Positions 1 to 10,523 of a stretch of DNA of 32,363 nucleotides are shown piece by piece. Within the stretch, counting starts at the first letter, position 1; every line of letters starts with the position of its first letter. The notes beneath the pieces were generated by a model. The model saw only the letters and a list, made by a program, of their open reading frames with translations. It had not been told where the DNA came from and made no database searches. The DNA is from Rhizophagus sp. LPA8_4_AMF (Eukaryota; Glomeromycota; Glomeromycetes; Glomerales; Glomeraceae): contig JADRCO010000498.1 in assembly GCA_021464525.1 (NCBI GenBank), forward strand, positions 1-32,363, read 5' to 3'. The position numbers and the translations under genes were made by a program.

Positions 1-943
1 CATCCCATATGAAATCACGTGCTAATGCATATTATATATAAGGCTGCGCCACCAACCTGGCACACAAAAAAGTTATGCGTACAGCTGTTATAATGATGCC
101 ATTGATGGCGTTTTGTGCAATAGCATGATAATCGGTAGTGATTACATTACAACATTACACAAAAGTTAGCCCAGAGATAAAAAAAAACCATTTTCTGTGG
201 CGCAGTATTCAGACCACTTTTGTTTTAACTAAATTTTTTAACATAATTTTTAACAGCGAAAAATAAAGGTAAAATGTTTTTTGATATTGAACATAATAAA
301 AGAAATGGAAAATTAGATATTTTCAATACTGAAATATGGTTAAAATAAAAGATTATTATTTGTTCAAAACTGAATACAACGAACCTTTATATACTGTAAC
401 TAATTTTTTTCTTAATTTTTTATAAGTTCGGTGTATAAAACTTAGAATGAAGAGAAATGAAAGCAGAAAAAAGCGAAAGTTATTTTGTAGTGAGTGGTAT
501 ATAAATATTTATGGCCACATAATATTGCATGACCCCTTAAAAAATACATAGATATATATATAGATATCTATTTGATACACAAAATGAGCATCTCTCCTAA
601 ATTTTAAAAAACATATAATTTAGGCCAGAATTAGAAAATATTCTATAATTTTGGCCAAAAGTTTATACTGTACCTCCAATTATAAATTATACAGTAATTC
701 CTTACGATTAATCATAAAAAGTGACTACTCCGTAACAGAATTGCAATGATAAAAGACGAATATTGTCACTTCTGTGAATTATTGCGACCAATATTACTGG
801 TCCAAAGTTATTAACGTTTTAAAACTATTCTCATCTCACACGTGGGAGTTAGAAAAAGTAATATTTTTTAATGAGACTGAGAACGCAGGTTTAATTAATG
901 TTGTATCATCCTAATACGGTTCGTATTTCCTTGTTTACAAAAA
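1..943. other. gene-poor AT-rich region
   Basis: No convincing coding region is visible. The stretch has A/T runs, a short alternating TA block near 550-570, and two similar 'GGCCA' segments near 622 and 650 followed by an ACTGTA...TACAGT pair near 667-693. That pair could be a decayed transposon end, but no target-site duplication was identified. Confidence 0.5.
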
Positions 944-1396
944 CTATCTGACTGTTCTTTCTGTTCTGAGCACTAGTTTATATAAAGCAATAATTTTATA
1001 TAGGATGCTATGAAGAATATTATCTTCGGAAATCAAGACACCATAGTTTTCACTTTTGAGTAAATTACGTGAACATTCCTAAAGAATACACTTTCTTTCT
1101 AGCCAAAAGGATATGCTTTGGTAATCATTACAATTCTCACATTACCTGAAGGGTGACAAGGGCATTAATGAGACTATGAAGTAAAAAAATTAATGAATTA
1201 ATGAGTACAATAATGTACAACGAATCCAAGTAAAGTTTATTACCTGCGCGTACAATATATACAAAATGCATATAACTAATTTTTAACTTATAAGTAGAAA
1301 TAATTATCGCCCATCCTATTATTGATGTAAGAACAACGAGAAATATGATTATCGATATCGTCACATCCGCGGATGATGGATAGATGGATTGCAACA
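944..1396 (-). CDS. possible small membrane-protein gene, two 3' exons
   Basis: Not recognised. Seen on the minus strand: an open stretch 1396-1146 encoding two long hydrophobic segments (around IIIFLVVLTSIIGWAIII and YIIVLINSLIFLLHSLI). It ends at CAG followed by a GTAATG donor. A 67-nt intron (1145-1079, acceptor TTTAG) joins it in phase 0 to a second open stretch 1078-944 of 44 codons with mixed polar composition, ending in TAG. The upstream end is an acceptor-like TTTAG at 1398-1397 with no ATG, so a 5' exon is missing from this model. T-rich strands often encode hydrophobic residues by chance, so the gene is plausible rather than established; the in-phase join to a charged tail is the best argument for it. 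Confidence 0.35.
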
Positions 1397-2876
1397 CTAA
1401 ATTATTAAATATTAAGTCAATTAATAGTCAATAATGCTCAATTAAAAAAGAAAGGTTATTGATAAATATGATTGGTGCAACTGGCTTAAGTATGAATCCA
1501 AAAAAAAATAAAAATAATAATAATAATAAATTTTTATATGTTTTTTGTTAATAACTATTTTAATACTTACCAATATGTTAATCTTTAATTAGTGTTCCAA
1601 AAAAGCCGATCAAATTTTTTATAGAATTATTTGTACCAATCTTAGGTCAAATCTAATTTAATAATAAATTTACGGTTAAAGTCTATTCCGCACAACAATG
1701 CAGAAAAACACAAAATGATTAACAATACGGTTCTTTGGGGTTGATTTTACAGATTTACGATTTTATGGGTTCAACAAATTTCAAAAAAAGATGATTTACA
1801 GCATTACATATAGTATGTTTTTCGATTCCAAGAACTTAATTTTGAAACTATTTATCACGAGATTCACACTAGGACAATCTTTGAATATAATTTTTAGAGC
1901 GAAAAAAAAATAAATGTATGGAAATCCTATTATTGATTTGATAGAGATTCTTATACTTTCGTAAAATTTTATTCAACTTTTAATAATATTAAAAAAAATC
2001 CTATTATATAAAACTGCATCTATGATTAGTTTCCTGAATCGACATTCCCATTTTAAGTTTCCATACCGAAATGCCGATATTCCACCGTAAAATAAAGAAT
2101 TTAAGAATTCGATAGAAATAAATAATATTTTAACCCGTTATAAGGTAGTGTTGGTCGAAAAAGGATTAACAACATTAATAATAATTTTTATTTATTATTA
2201 TTTCATGAACGTGAGAAACTTTTATTTGTTATTTATAGTAACGAATTTCTTGAAAAAATGATATTATTTGTTAAGATGGTTATCATGTTATCAACCTACT
2301 TCTAAGATTGGCACTGTCGTTATATTAAAAATTAGGGTGAAATCTAAAAATCATGTCATATAATTTAATAGACCTTGCTAAAATACTGCTAAAGTGGTAT
2401 GACATCAATTCATTACACAAAGTTTAATTTAAGATGATTAAAAATGAATTTAATAATGAATAAAGACAAGCTCCATAGTTTATTGGTCTATTCAAAAAGT
2501 CAACAACAATAAATAAAATTATCAATTATCCGCATAATGAGCATGAAGTTATTATAATATTCTGGCTGGAAAGAATAGATGCATTACGCTGTTCAAGAAA
2601 TATATTTTTATGATTGTATTTATTTTAGAAGTGGCGCAGTCAAATATCTTTCAATAAAGAAAAATATACTTTCATTTATGCATACATAAGATCTAATTAT
2701 GGAGTTCAAAGAACTTTATAAAGATCAGAAGGCAATAATATATTGTAATTTTCGTTAATTTTCGTAATTTTCGTATTTTTGTTATTGTTTATGGTTACAT
2801 AAAATAAATATATCAATTCATTGTAAATTAATTTAATAATGATCGGAACACTTTTTTATTTGATAAATTTAATACA
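1397..2876. other. intergenic, AT-rich
   Basis: No supported gene. It holds simple A/T runs and AAT triplet repeats near 1515-1530. A short direct repeat of a TAATTTTCG-type unit lies near 2750-2780. The string TGGCGCAGT occurs at 2633 and again near 199 and, inverted, near 50. It resembles a Pol III A box, but no B box is nearby. Confidence 0.5.
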
Positions 2877-2946
2877 TTACATATGTTTATTTTTTCGTCT
2901 AAACCCAGGTGGGCGTGGAATGTCCATAATCATTTCTCGAAGAATT
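2877..2946 (-). pseudogene. coding-like terminal exon fragment
   Basis: The minus strand reads an acceptor-like TTTTTTGACAG, then an open run ending in RILREMIMDIPRPPGFRR plus five more residues and TAA. The proline/arginine-rich composition is unlike random translations of this AT-rich spacer. No upstream exon was found, so it is probably a remnant of a gene or mobile element. I do not recognise the family. Confidence 0.2.
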
Positions 2947-4191
2947 CTGTCAAAAAAATTGTGTATGCAATATGATTAACCAGAATAAGAAAGTGAGCAA
3001 CATTTTAGTTCATGTTATTTCCTATTTAGTTAGTTGATATAATTTATTTACGCTAAACATATAAAGATTTTCCCGATGATTTCATTTAGCGTTATTTATC
3101 AAAAATAAATTTATTTTTATAATGAACGTCAAAAATTAGAAACTGCTAAAGTCAAAGATTACACAACGTTATGATGATTAATATATTTAATATATGATAA
3201 ATTCATTCTAATTATTAATTAGGGTAATGTAAAATGTGAGTGATCAATAATTAAAGAAGATGCATACTTCGATTACTTCGTTATTTTTATATATTCATGT
3301 TTAATTTCCTTTTTTTGAATTTCAATTTTCCACATGACTATATAATATAAATTATTAGTATTTTAAATATACTATAATATAAATTACTAGTCCCATTTAA
3401 AATAATCCAACTTCCATATTGGAGTCCATGAAACATTGTAACTCAGGGTATTGTCGATTTTGAAATCATCTTTATTCAAAAATGATTTCATTGACAAAGA
3501 GTATAAAAGTCTTCCAAGGTCTAAGATTAGAGAGAAATATGCTCCAAATTAATGATGCTCATTTGAGCTCCTAATCGAGAATTTCGTTGATGATGATCAA
3601 ACGCGCCCGTGTATTACAAAAAAATCCTCACTCTTACTTTTCCAAATAAGGTGCATAATACTTACTCAAGGATAATATATAATACAAATTACGCAGCAAA
3701 TTATCCGACTACAAGGGTTTTTGTTACACATTATCTATCAAAAAATTTTTGTTTTCCATATATATATAACTTATTATTTTTTCTTTTGTCGCTAGCTTTT
3801 GTTTATTTTGTTTCAAAAAAAAAAAAAAAATATTTCTTTCTTAAAAGATCCTAGCGTTTTAAAATAAAAAGAAAAATTCTTTTTGAATTGTCTTTTTTAA
3901 TTTTTCTCAAACATTTTAACTTGCAACTTGTTTGGTCTATGAATAGATACAATAAATAAAGATCGTAATTCTTTTTAAATTTTTTTTTTTTTATATAAAA
4001 AAAACACCTTATCCTTTTATTAATTATTTGTCATTATATCGGAGATATTTTTTATGGGGAGAAAAAGTTGCTGAAGAAGAGAAAATTTCTTTCTCGTATT
4101 GTACACAGAAAGCTTGTATATTATAATATATATATATATTTAAAAAGTATTATTTATTTTATATAATTAATTAATTTCTTATTAAAAAGAA
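2947..4191. other. intergenic and upstream region of the RGS gene
   Basis: No supported gene. A stretch near 3440-3550 reads as 35 open codons on the plus strand and then meets TAA TGA; it may be a gene relic. The last 300 bases before 4192 are T runs and an alternating TA block at about 4123-4139. I see no distinct promoter element. Confidence 0.5.
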
Positions 4192-6017
4192 ATGGAGAAT
4201 AATGATAAACCCGCTGGCGGTCCACAGATTTGGAGGAAAGAACTTTATACCACATTAGGGGCTTTCTCATCTCTTTACCTCTCTATAACAACTGTGTTGT
4301 TTTATATCCGAAGAAGAAGAATTGCAGATATTCGATATAGACCATTACGTCTAAACATTTTAAATGTAATAGCAACGGCCACGCTGTGCGTGATGGCTTG
4401 TTTAAGAACTGCCTTTTATCCAGAATATCCTTGTGCATTAGTTAATTGGCCCGCCTATATTGGTTTCTTCTTGTATTGTAGTTCTGTAACTTGTAGAGTT
4501 ATATCATTTTCTTGGATAGCAAAATATAATTTAGCAAAATTAAGAATAAGCGTCGCTTATTCTCCTTCATTAAATTTAAGTAATCTTAGTAATAATAATA
4601 GTATTAATAATAATTATAATAACTTGCCGGTATCTCCGGGAATAAAAGAAAGATTAGAAAAGGATTTTCCTGGAGTTAAATTAATGAATAGATTAAAAAA
4701 GTTTAAACATTTTACAACTGATAAATGGTTAACGTACTGGATTATATTTCCCACGATGATTATGGCTTTAATTTTTGCTCTCGTGGAACAATTAACTTCT
4801 CCTTATCTTTCAATAGAACCATTAAGCACTGTTTGTACACCTGCTGGAATTGAGTAAGTATTCTACGTCATTTTACTGCGACATGTATTTATCCACGTGA
4901 CATTCATTATAACATTTCTCTTTTCTTTCTTTTTTTTTTTTAGATATATTCCACTACATATACTGAATGGAACATTTCTTTTAATTATAATTCCTTTTCT
5001 TATCTGTTTAATATATAATATAAAAGATGCTTATGGCCTTAGAAATGAATTAATGTTTAATTTAATCTGTGGCGCGATCGCATATATTGGATATTTCATA
5101 ATTGAATTAGTATTACCACGATGGAAAAATTATTTTGGTAGTCTTATGTTCGCTTGGGTGACATTTATTATATGTCACACATTATCCATCACAATACCAT
5201 TAATTCAATCATTCAATAATAAAGTGTATTCCCTACCAAGCTCAATAAAATCCTCTACACGTGTAATTAAAAGAAGCCTATCTACAACAAAAAGGAATAA
5301 TCAAAATAATAATATTAGTGGAGATGGTAAATCTAAACGATATATAATGTTTGAAAAGGTTCTAGAAGATTCTGAATTATTTGAACGTTATAAAGGTAAG
5401 CAAGTTATTTTACCTATTTCTCTATTTTTCACAAGAAATTTTTCATAATATTAATATGCAATATATATTATATTTTTTTTTTTTTAGTATGTGCCGCTGC
5501 ATGTTTCTGCGCAGAACTTGTAATTTTCTTACAAGAATATCAATTCTTGAAAACATTGGTTGCTCATAGTTGCACTCCATCGAATAAAGAAGTTCTCCCT
5601 CCTCCATCACCAGTAGTTCTCATAACAGAAACTGGTCATATTACATTTTCTGATAATACAGATTTATTAAATACTTCAACTACCACATTAGTATCACCAT
5701 CATTTGTAACTACACCTTGTACTAAATCGATAGCTGAAACTGTAACGGCTGCTTCTTGGATACCTATGCCACTTGAATTACGTACTGATTATAGTATTTT
5801 TTACGAAACCTTTTTTGATTCAAATTCTGATTTAGCCATTAATTTTCCTGGTAGTTTATTAAATGATATTAAATATATGGCCAAAAATGAAAATTATGAA
5901 TTAACAATGTATGAAGAGGCTAGGGAAGAAGTATTAAATTTATTATATAGAAATACTTTTGAAAGATTTTTGAAAATGTATGGATCAGAAATCGAAAAAA
6001 AAGGAATCTATTGTTAA
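4192..6017 (+). CDS. seven-transmembrane RGS-domain protein (three exons)
   Basis: Likely a receptor-like regulator of heterotrimeric G-protein signalling: the RGS box accelerates GTP hydrolysis on a G-alpha subunit at the plasma membrane. Exons 4192-4853, 4944-5395 and 5488-6017 are bounded by GTAAGT/TTTTAG and GTAAGC/TTTTAG and join in frame to 547 residues. Hydrophobic helices sit at about 19-39, 53-76, 87-110, 181-201, 226-246, 256-278 and 285-308, giving seven. The loop between helices 3 and 4 has an Asn-rich tract (about 128-145). The RGS box starts near residue 355 (FEKVLEDSELFERYK, then CAELVIFLQEYQFLK) and resumes at the C-terminus with EEVLNLLYRNTFERFLKMYG. A Ser/Thr/Pro-rich insert of roughly 70 residues lies between these blocks. 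The layout matches plant AtRGS1-like and fungal 7TM-RGS hybrids; that comparison is family knowledge. AATAAA occurs at 6164. The start is the first ATG, and the hydrophilic N-terminus would be extracellular in the 7TM model. Confidence 0.88.
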
Positions 6018-6591
6018 AGTGGTGTCTTTAAGTGAAGGGAAAAAGATTGTATTATTAAACATTGTATTATTATTACCTTTATTTTTTTGTATTTATATAT
6101 ATATATATGTATGTATTTTTAGAAGATACGTTAATAGTATTATATAACTCTTCGAAAAATAATAATAAAAGTAAATATCATTATAATTTAAGATTATAAA
6201 AATTTTGTTCATTTTTAAAATAAAGTTTATCATATGATCTGACCATTTCATCAGAATTTACCGAGGTTTACCGTAAAAATTATGACAAAACGTGTATGCA
6301 TTTTCGAACATTCGAAAAAGTTTAAATAACACATAATTAATTTATTAAAAATGGTAAGATAATATATATTAAATATATTGATTTTTTTGAGAAATGAAAT
6401 TTATTAAAATGGAAAGTTATAAAGTTATTTATATTTTTACTTTATAGCTATAATGTATAAAAATATATTCTATTATTAGTTATAATTACATTTTTTTTTT
6501 ATATATATATATAATTGTTGTATTATAATTTTCATAATATATATTATATATCATGTTTTTTTTTATACAAATGTCTCTCACAAACAATTAC
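6018..6591. other. shared 3' flank of two convergent genes
   Basis: Convergent 3' ends of the RGS gene (plus) and the Crinkler-GTPase gene (minus). AATAAA at 6164-6169 and another AATAAA near 6221 are candidate polyadenylation signals for the RGS transcript. The rest is alternating TA and T runs. Confidence 0.5.
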
Positions 6592-7851
6592 TTATTTGCT
6601 GAAATGAGGCAGAGTAGTGAAAAGCTTATCTTCACTTTTTTCAATTTTTTCTTTCACTTGATTAACTATCTTTAATGCAATTCTCTTGCCTACATTTTTA
6701 ACAAGAACTTTCATTACGTTGCCACCAAGCCCCGAAGATATAAAGGACACTCCATCTGCATAGCCCCCAACAGCCCCTTCTCTAAATCGTTCTTTTGCAA
6801 CGTTTGGCTTTCCCAACGTATAATAAACACCGGAAGAGATCAATTGATATGCTGAGCCAACAATAGGCACGAGGCTAACAATTTCTGATACATTCATCTC
6901 GAAGGCTTGGCTTGAGCTGAGAACTTCTAATTTAATACCATTGTTTCCTGGTCTCAATAATGTATCTAATAAACGTTCCAAACTTTGTTCTCTTTGCCTT
7001 TTTTCAAATTGAGTGAAATCACCATTATTCCAAGGAAAATCGACCGGAATAATTGGATGATTTCCGAAATTTTCTTTTATTGTTTCAAAGTTTTCCTCAA
7101 CCCATTCCGGTTTACTATGGGTGATAATAATGTTAAAATTTACTTCTCCTCCTTTAAAAATCTTTTTAAATATCTTGAACATTTTAGCGTCTTCTTCGGT
7201 AAATCTGTCCTGTTTTTTAACGTAACATATATAATTAAGTGGCACCTGACATCTTGAAAAATAATCTCTTATCCTTTTTATGGCCTCCTTATGTGGAACA
7301 CTACCAGAAGATGATTCTCCCAATCCAATTGTGTCAAATACTTGAAATATTTCGTTAACGCCACTATGTATATTGATAGTTTCTCCTTTCGCTCCATTAT
7401 TAACTTTGAACGCGTTATTTTGATGAATATCTCCTTGAATCAACATGTTAGCAATAGAAGACTTGCCATGTCCAGTAAGTCCAAAAAAAGCTACATTTAT
7501 TCTTTCACGTTGTATTATAATATTAATATGTTCGTTCCCGAGCTCATAGGGAAAATATTCAGCAATCTTTTTTTTTCCATCCAACTCTTCACCTTCAAGT
7601 TCTTCCTTGATACTGGCATAAAGTTGAGTATTGAGAATGTTTAACTTGTCATTCGGTTTTTCAAAAGGAATATTAACTTTCCATAACTGAAGTTCATCAG
7701 CGGACAAATTCACAAAGTTATTGTGTTTTTTCTTCTTAATTTCTTTTTTGAGCTCTTTAATAGACTTGTTTTTTTCAATCTCAACTTTGAAAATATTTTT
7801 TGGATTAGGATTTTCGCATTGAACCAAACAGGTAAGAGTAATAAGAGACAT
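6592..7851 (-). CDS. Crinkler (CRN) N-terminal header fused to a P-loop GTPase
   Basis: A 419-residue single-exon gene. Residues 1-60 form a ubiquitin-like Crinkler header: the opening LITLTCLV strand, a lysine-rich helix (about 29-43), then ADELQLWKVNIPF, the fungal counterpart of the LxLFLAK region. Residues 116-305 form a GTPase of AIG1/septin-like type. G1 is GLTGHGKSS (124-132), the putative switch-I Thr is T158, G3 is DTIG (173-176), and a G4-like THSKPEW starts at 244. A glycine-rich, weakly hydrophobic tail (about 321-381) could contact membrane, followed by a basic C-terminus. Crinklers are known in oomycetes and in Rhizophagus, where some act as effectors; whether this one is delivered to plants or works inside the fungus cannot be told from sequence. 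No signal peptide is evident, which is usual for fungal CRNs. The start fits the header alignment and is preceded by an A-rich context. Confidence 0.85.
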   Translation of the reverse strand: MSLITLTCLVQCENPNPKNIFKVEIEKNKSIKELKKEIKKKKHNNFVNLSADELQLWKVNIPFEKPNDKLNILNTQLYASIKEELEGEELDGKKKIAEYFPYELGNEHINIIIQRERINVAFFGLTGHGKSSIANMLIQGDIHQNNAFKVNNGAKGETINIHSGVNEIFQVFDTIGLGESSSGSVPHKEAIKRIRDYFSRCQVPLNYICYVKKQDRFTEEDAKMFKIFKKIFKGGEVNFNIIITHSKPEWVEENFETIKENFGNHPIIPVDFPWNNGDFTQFEKRQREQSLERLLDTLLRPGNNGIKLEVLSSSQAFEMNVSEIVSLVPIVGSAYQLISSGVYYTLGKPNVAKERFREGAVGGYADGVSFISSGLGGNVMKVLVKNVGKRIALKIVNQVKEKIEKSEDKLFTTLPHFSK

Positions 7852-7904
7852 TGTTATTTTTCTAGGATTTTTTTTTGTTTTTTTGGTTGAAGTTTTTTGG
7901 AGGG

Positions 7905-7911
7905 TATTTAT
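7905..7911 (-). promoter_or_regulatory. TATA-like element upstream of the Crinkler-GTPase gene
   Basis: ATAAATA on the minus strand, about 55-60 bases before the start codon. It is followed by a C/A-rich stretch that could hold the transcription start. In DNA this AT-rich the match is weak evidence. Confidence 0.2.
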
Positions 7912-8114
7912 GGAAAAAAATTATTATTATTTTTTTTTTTTTAGTTTATTAATAATAAGCGAATTGACTCTTCCCATTTATGATCTTGGCTAAGTAGGAT
8001 CATTAAACAATATATTATCTTTGAATACATTAATGGCGGTATTGATAGTTTTACAATGGCTAAAATCTTCTAGACAATATCCTTAAATAGATATTATTTT
8101 ATTAAAATTTGAAC

Positions 8115-8282
8115 ATGATTAATCGTGGCGTGTCTTCAGACCTTATTGTTCGGGTTCTTGGCAAAGGTAGGACAGGAAGCTTGGTAAAATATGATGATTG
8201 GTTACGGTATTTTAAGAAACCCGAAGATACTTGCTATGTATGGGTAACAAGATTATTTTTATTTTCCATGGTGAGGCACTGA
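8115..8282 (+). CDS. short ORF or exon of unknown function
   Basis: A 55-codon frame from ATG to TGA whose translation (MINRGVSSDLIVRVLGKGRT..., ending SMVRH) has balanced composition with W, C, P, G and R. Two donor-like sites (GGGTAACA and ATGGTGAGG) lie inside its 3' end, so it may be a first exon. Not recognised. It could equally be a relic inside the spacer. Confidence 0.22.
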   Translation: MINRGVSSDLIVRVLGKGRTGSLVKYDDWLRYFKKPEDTCYVWVTRLFLFSMVRH

Positions 8283-8458
8283 GGCTTAAAAACAAAATTC
8301 GAGAAAAATTTCTTATGAAAAAATATGCTTAATTTAGACTAGGTTAGGCACTAGTAAATTTTACGATATGAAGGCGTCATAAACCCAGGGTTTAAGCTAA
8401 AATTACAAAGATCAGCTGCCAGGAGATGTAACAATCGGTCAAATTTGCTTATTCTGTA

Positions 8459-9028
8459 CTTTTAATTTACTTAATAGCCGAAATTATATCCGAAATTATT
8501 TTGAATTATTTGACCTAAAAAAATATATACTGTATATAAATTGTATAATTTATTTGCCGTGTCTCGCCGATATCCGAAATCCGAAATCCGAAATTATCTT
8601 CTAAATAGCTTTTAATTTACTTAATAGCCGAAATTATATCCGAAATTATTTTGAATTATTTGACCTAAAAAAATATATACTGTATATAAATTGTATAATT
8701 TATTTGCCGTGTCTCGCCGATATCCGAAATCCGAAATCCGAAATTATCTTCTAAATAGCTTTTAATTTACTTAATAGCCGAAATTATATCCGAAATTATT
8801 TTGAATTATTTGACCTAAAAAAATATATACTGTATATAAATTGTATAATTTATTTGCCGTGTCTCGCCGAAATCCGAAATCCGAAATTATCTTCTATAGT
8901 AAATAACTTTTGATTTACTTAATAGCCAAAATTATATCCGAAATTATTTTGAATTATTTGACTTAAAAAAAAATATACATATAAATTGTTATATAAAAAA
9001 TATTTCAAATCCGAAATTCTTGCCGAAA
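8459..9028. repeat. 150-bp tandem repeat, three near-identical copies plus one decayed copy
   Basis: The unit starts CTTTTAATTTACTTAATAGC at 8459, 8609 and 8759, a period of exactly 150. Copies 1 and 2 appear identical base for base. Copy 3 differs only near its end, where GCCGATATCC becomes GCCGAAATCC and one heptamer is lost. Copy 4 starts near 8907 and is diverged. Nested inside each unit is a CCGAAAT heptamer, directly repeated up to three times at the unit's end and scattered elsewhere. The identity implies recent amplification or homogenisation. No coding potential spans the array. Confidence 0.93.
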
Positions 9029-10523
9029 TTATATTTTTTTTTCAAAAAAACAATTTAGGGGGGACTTACCATAAATTTTTTTTTTTTAAAAGAAAAAAAA
9101 AATTGAAACTCGCATTTCTGATATATATATTGATATATATAAATTAGAATTAATTTAATTAATTTTGATATCTAAAACAAAAAGAATGAGATAAAAAGAA
9201 TGAAATCAAAAAAGTTCTATAATAATAAATTATTTTAACTAAAAATAATATAAATTATTTAAAAATTATATTTCTCGCAAAATTTATATGTATATAGTAA
9301 TTATCTAATAATAATTTGTTATTTATTATATTAAAAAAATTAATTTATTTATTTATAGACTTCATAATTAATTATTTAATTCTTCATTTTTTACGAATAA
9401 AACCAACCAATTGAAGATAAATTAACAATATTCTTATTTAATAACTGCGACCAAGATAGTAAAACAGGTTTAGCAATGTGATGTATGATTTTCTTTTTGA
9501 TGAAAACGATGAATCTGAGTATGATTGGAAGTTGTTGACCAGCTTAAAAGATTTATCAATTTAATACAATTGATATACAGTATTTAAAGAAAGAATTAAG
9601 AATTACAACTTTAATCTTTCGATACCATAACGTACTTTTTGCAGATACTATAGTTTTTTCTGTTAATACACTACATTTATTTTGTGTATCGCTGACATTT
9701 GTGTGACTCTCGTTAATAAGATCCAATTTGTAAGAGACCAAAACTCGCCAATATATAAGTGAAAATATTAGTAAATATCTGGGATATATAAGAAACTAAC
9801 TGTATATCAAGTGATTAACTGTATATGATATTCGAAATTAGTGAGAATAAGTTGATGATTTGCCACCATTATAAAATCGTGTAGCTTTGAAGAATATCTC
9901 ATAAGAGTATTCAGAGCATAAGACAATTTAAAATAATGATACCTAAAATAACATCCTGGCCCACTTTATAACGATTTATGAGAATTTGGTCAAAATGATG
10001 AGAACTCTGACTAGAATAATGTGTGAAAAAGGGTGCAAAATTATAAGACGACAAATGTAAGTAACGTTGCGGTGTATATATAATAATGGAGTTAAAAAAG
10101 ACCTAAATTCCAACTCGCTTCTGAAATAACGTTCAGAATTATTAGCAGGTAAGATCGTGGGAGCGAGAAAAAGGGAAAGTATTTTGATCAAAAAATTTTT
10201 TTTTGTTGCGTAAATACATTTTTCCTTCAAACCAGGAAATTTTAAAATTAAAATAAATATTTCTTAAAAAATAAATTAATTATCATTTATTAAATCTTTT
10301 TTGAAGATAACATCCGATTATATTTCCCATGTTTGAACATTCTAATTCTAATACACAATGAATTATTATTTTGTTATTATTTACTGTATATAAAAAAAAT
10401 ACAAAAAAAATTATATGATACAAAAAATAAATAAATAAAAGACGCAATTAATGGGTATATAAGCGAAGTGAGGTTAATCTTTGATTTGGGGGGTTTTTTT
10501 TTCTTGCATTGAGCAAAATATGT
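9029..10523. other. intergenic, AT-rich
   Basis: No supported gene. A minus-strand frame at about 9556-9790 is open for some 79 codons with mixed composition but has no ATG and no clear splice sites. A plus-strand 27-codon ATG frame near 9484-9565 is acidic (MYDFLFDENDESEYDW...). Neither could be assigned. Confidence 0.45.

Larger units (their letters stand above)
7852..8458. other. upstream flank of the Crinkler-GTPase gene
   Basis: AT-rich spacer with a long T run near 7930-7943. It holds the short ORF listed at 8115-8282. On the minus strand, about 8360-8450, there are 36 open codons of non-repetitive composition ending in TAG that I cannot assign. Confidence 0.4.

Noticed and set aside
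1-2640. Three TGGCGCAGT strings as tRNA or SINE promoters
   Set aside because: No B-box-like GGTTCGA sequence at a suitable distance and no cloverleaf could be drawn.
3440-3640. Plus-strand coding-like stretch before the RGS gene
   Set aside because: Interrupted by TAA TGA after 35 codons and equally open on the other strand; too weak to call a pseudogene.
3609-3854. 81-codon plus-strand frame
   Set aside because: Begins at GTG, runs through a poly-A tract giving poly-Lys, has no splice context and no recognisable motif.
6985-7644. Plus-strand frames opposite the Crinkler-GTPase gene
   Set aside because: Antisense shadows of a gene with clear domain motifs on the minus strand.
8459-9028. 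The 150-bp array as a CRISPR locus
   Set aside because: The repeats are directly adjacent with no unique spacers and the genome is eukaryotic.
9556-9790. Minus-strand open frame of about 79 codons with mixed composition
   Set aside because: No ATG, no clear acceptor or donor, no family recognised; kept only as a note in the spacer entry.
9976-10230. 84-codon minus-strand frame
   Set aside because: No ATG-based start that fits, hydrophobic composition typical of T-rich DNA, no splice signals in phase.
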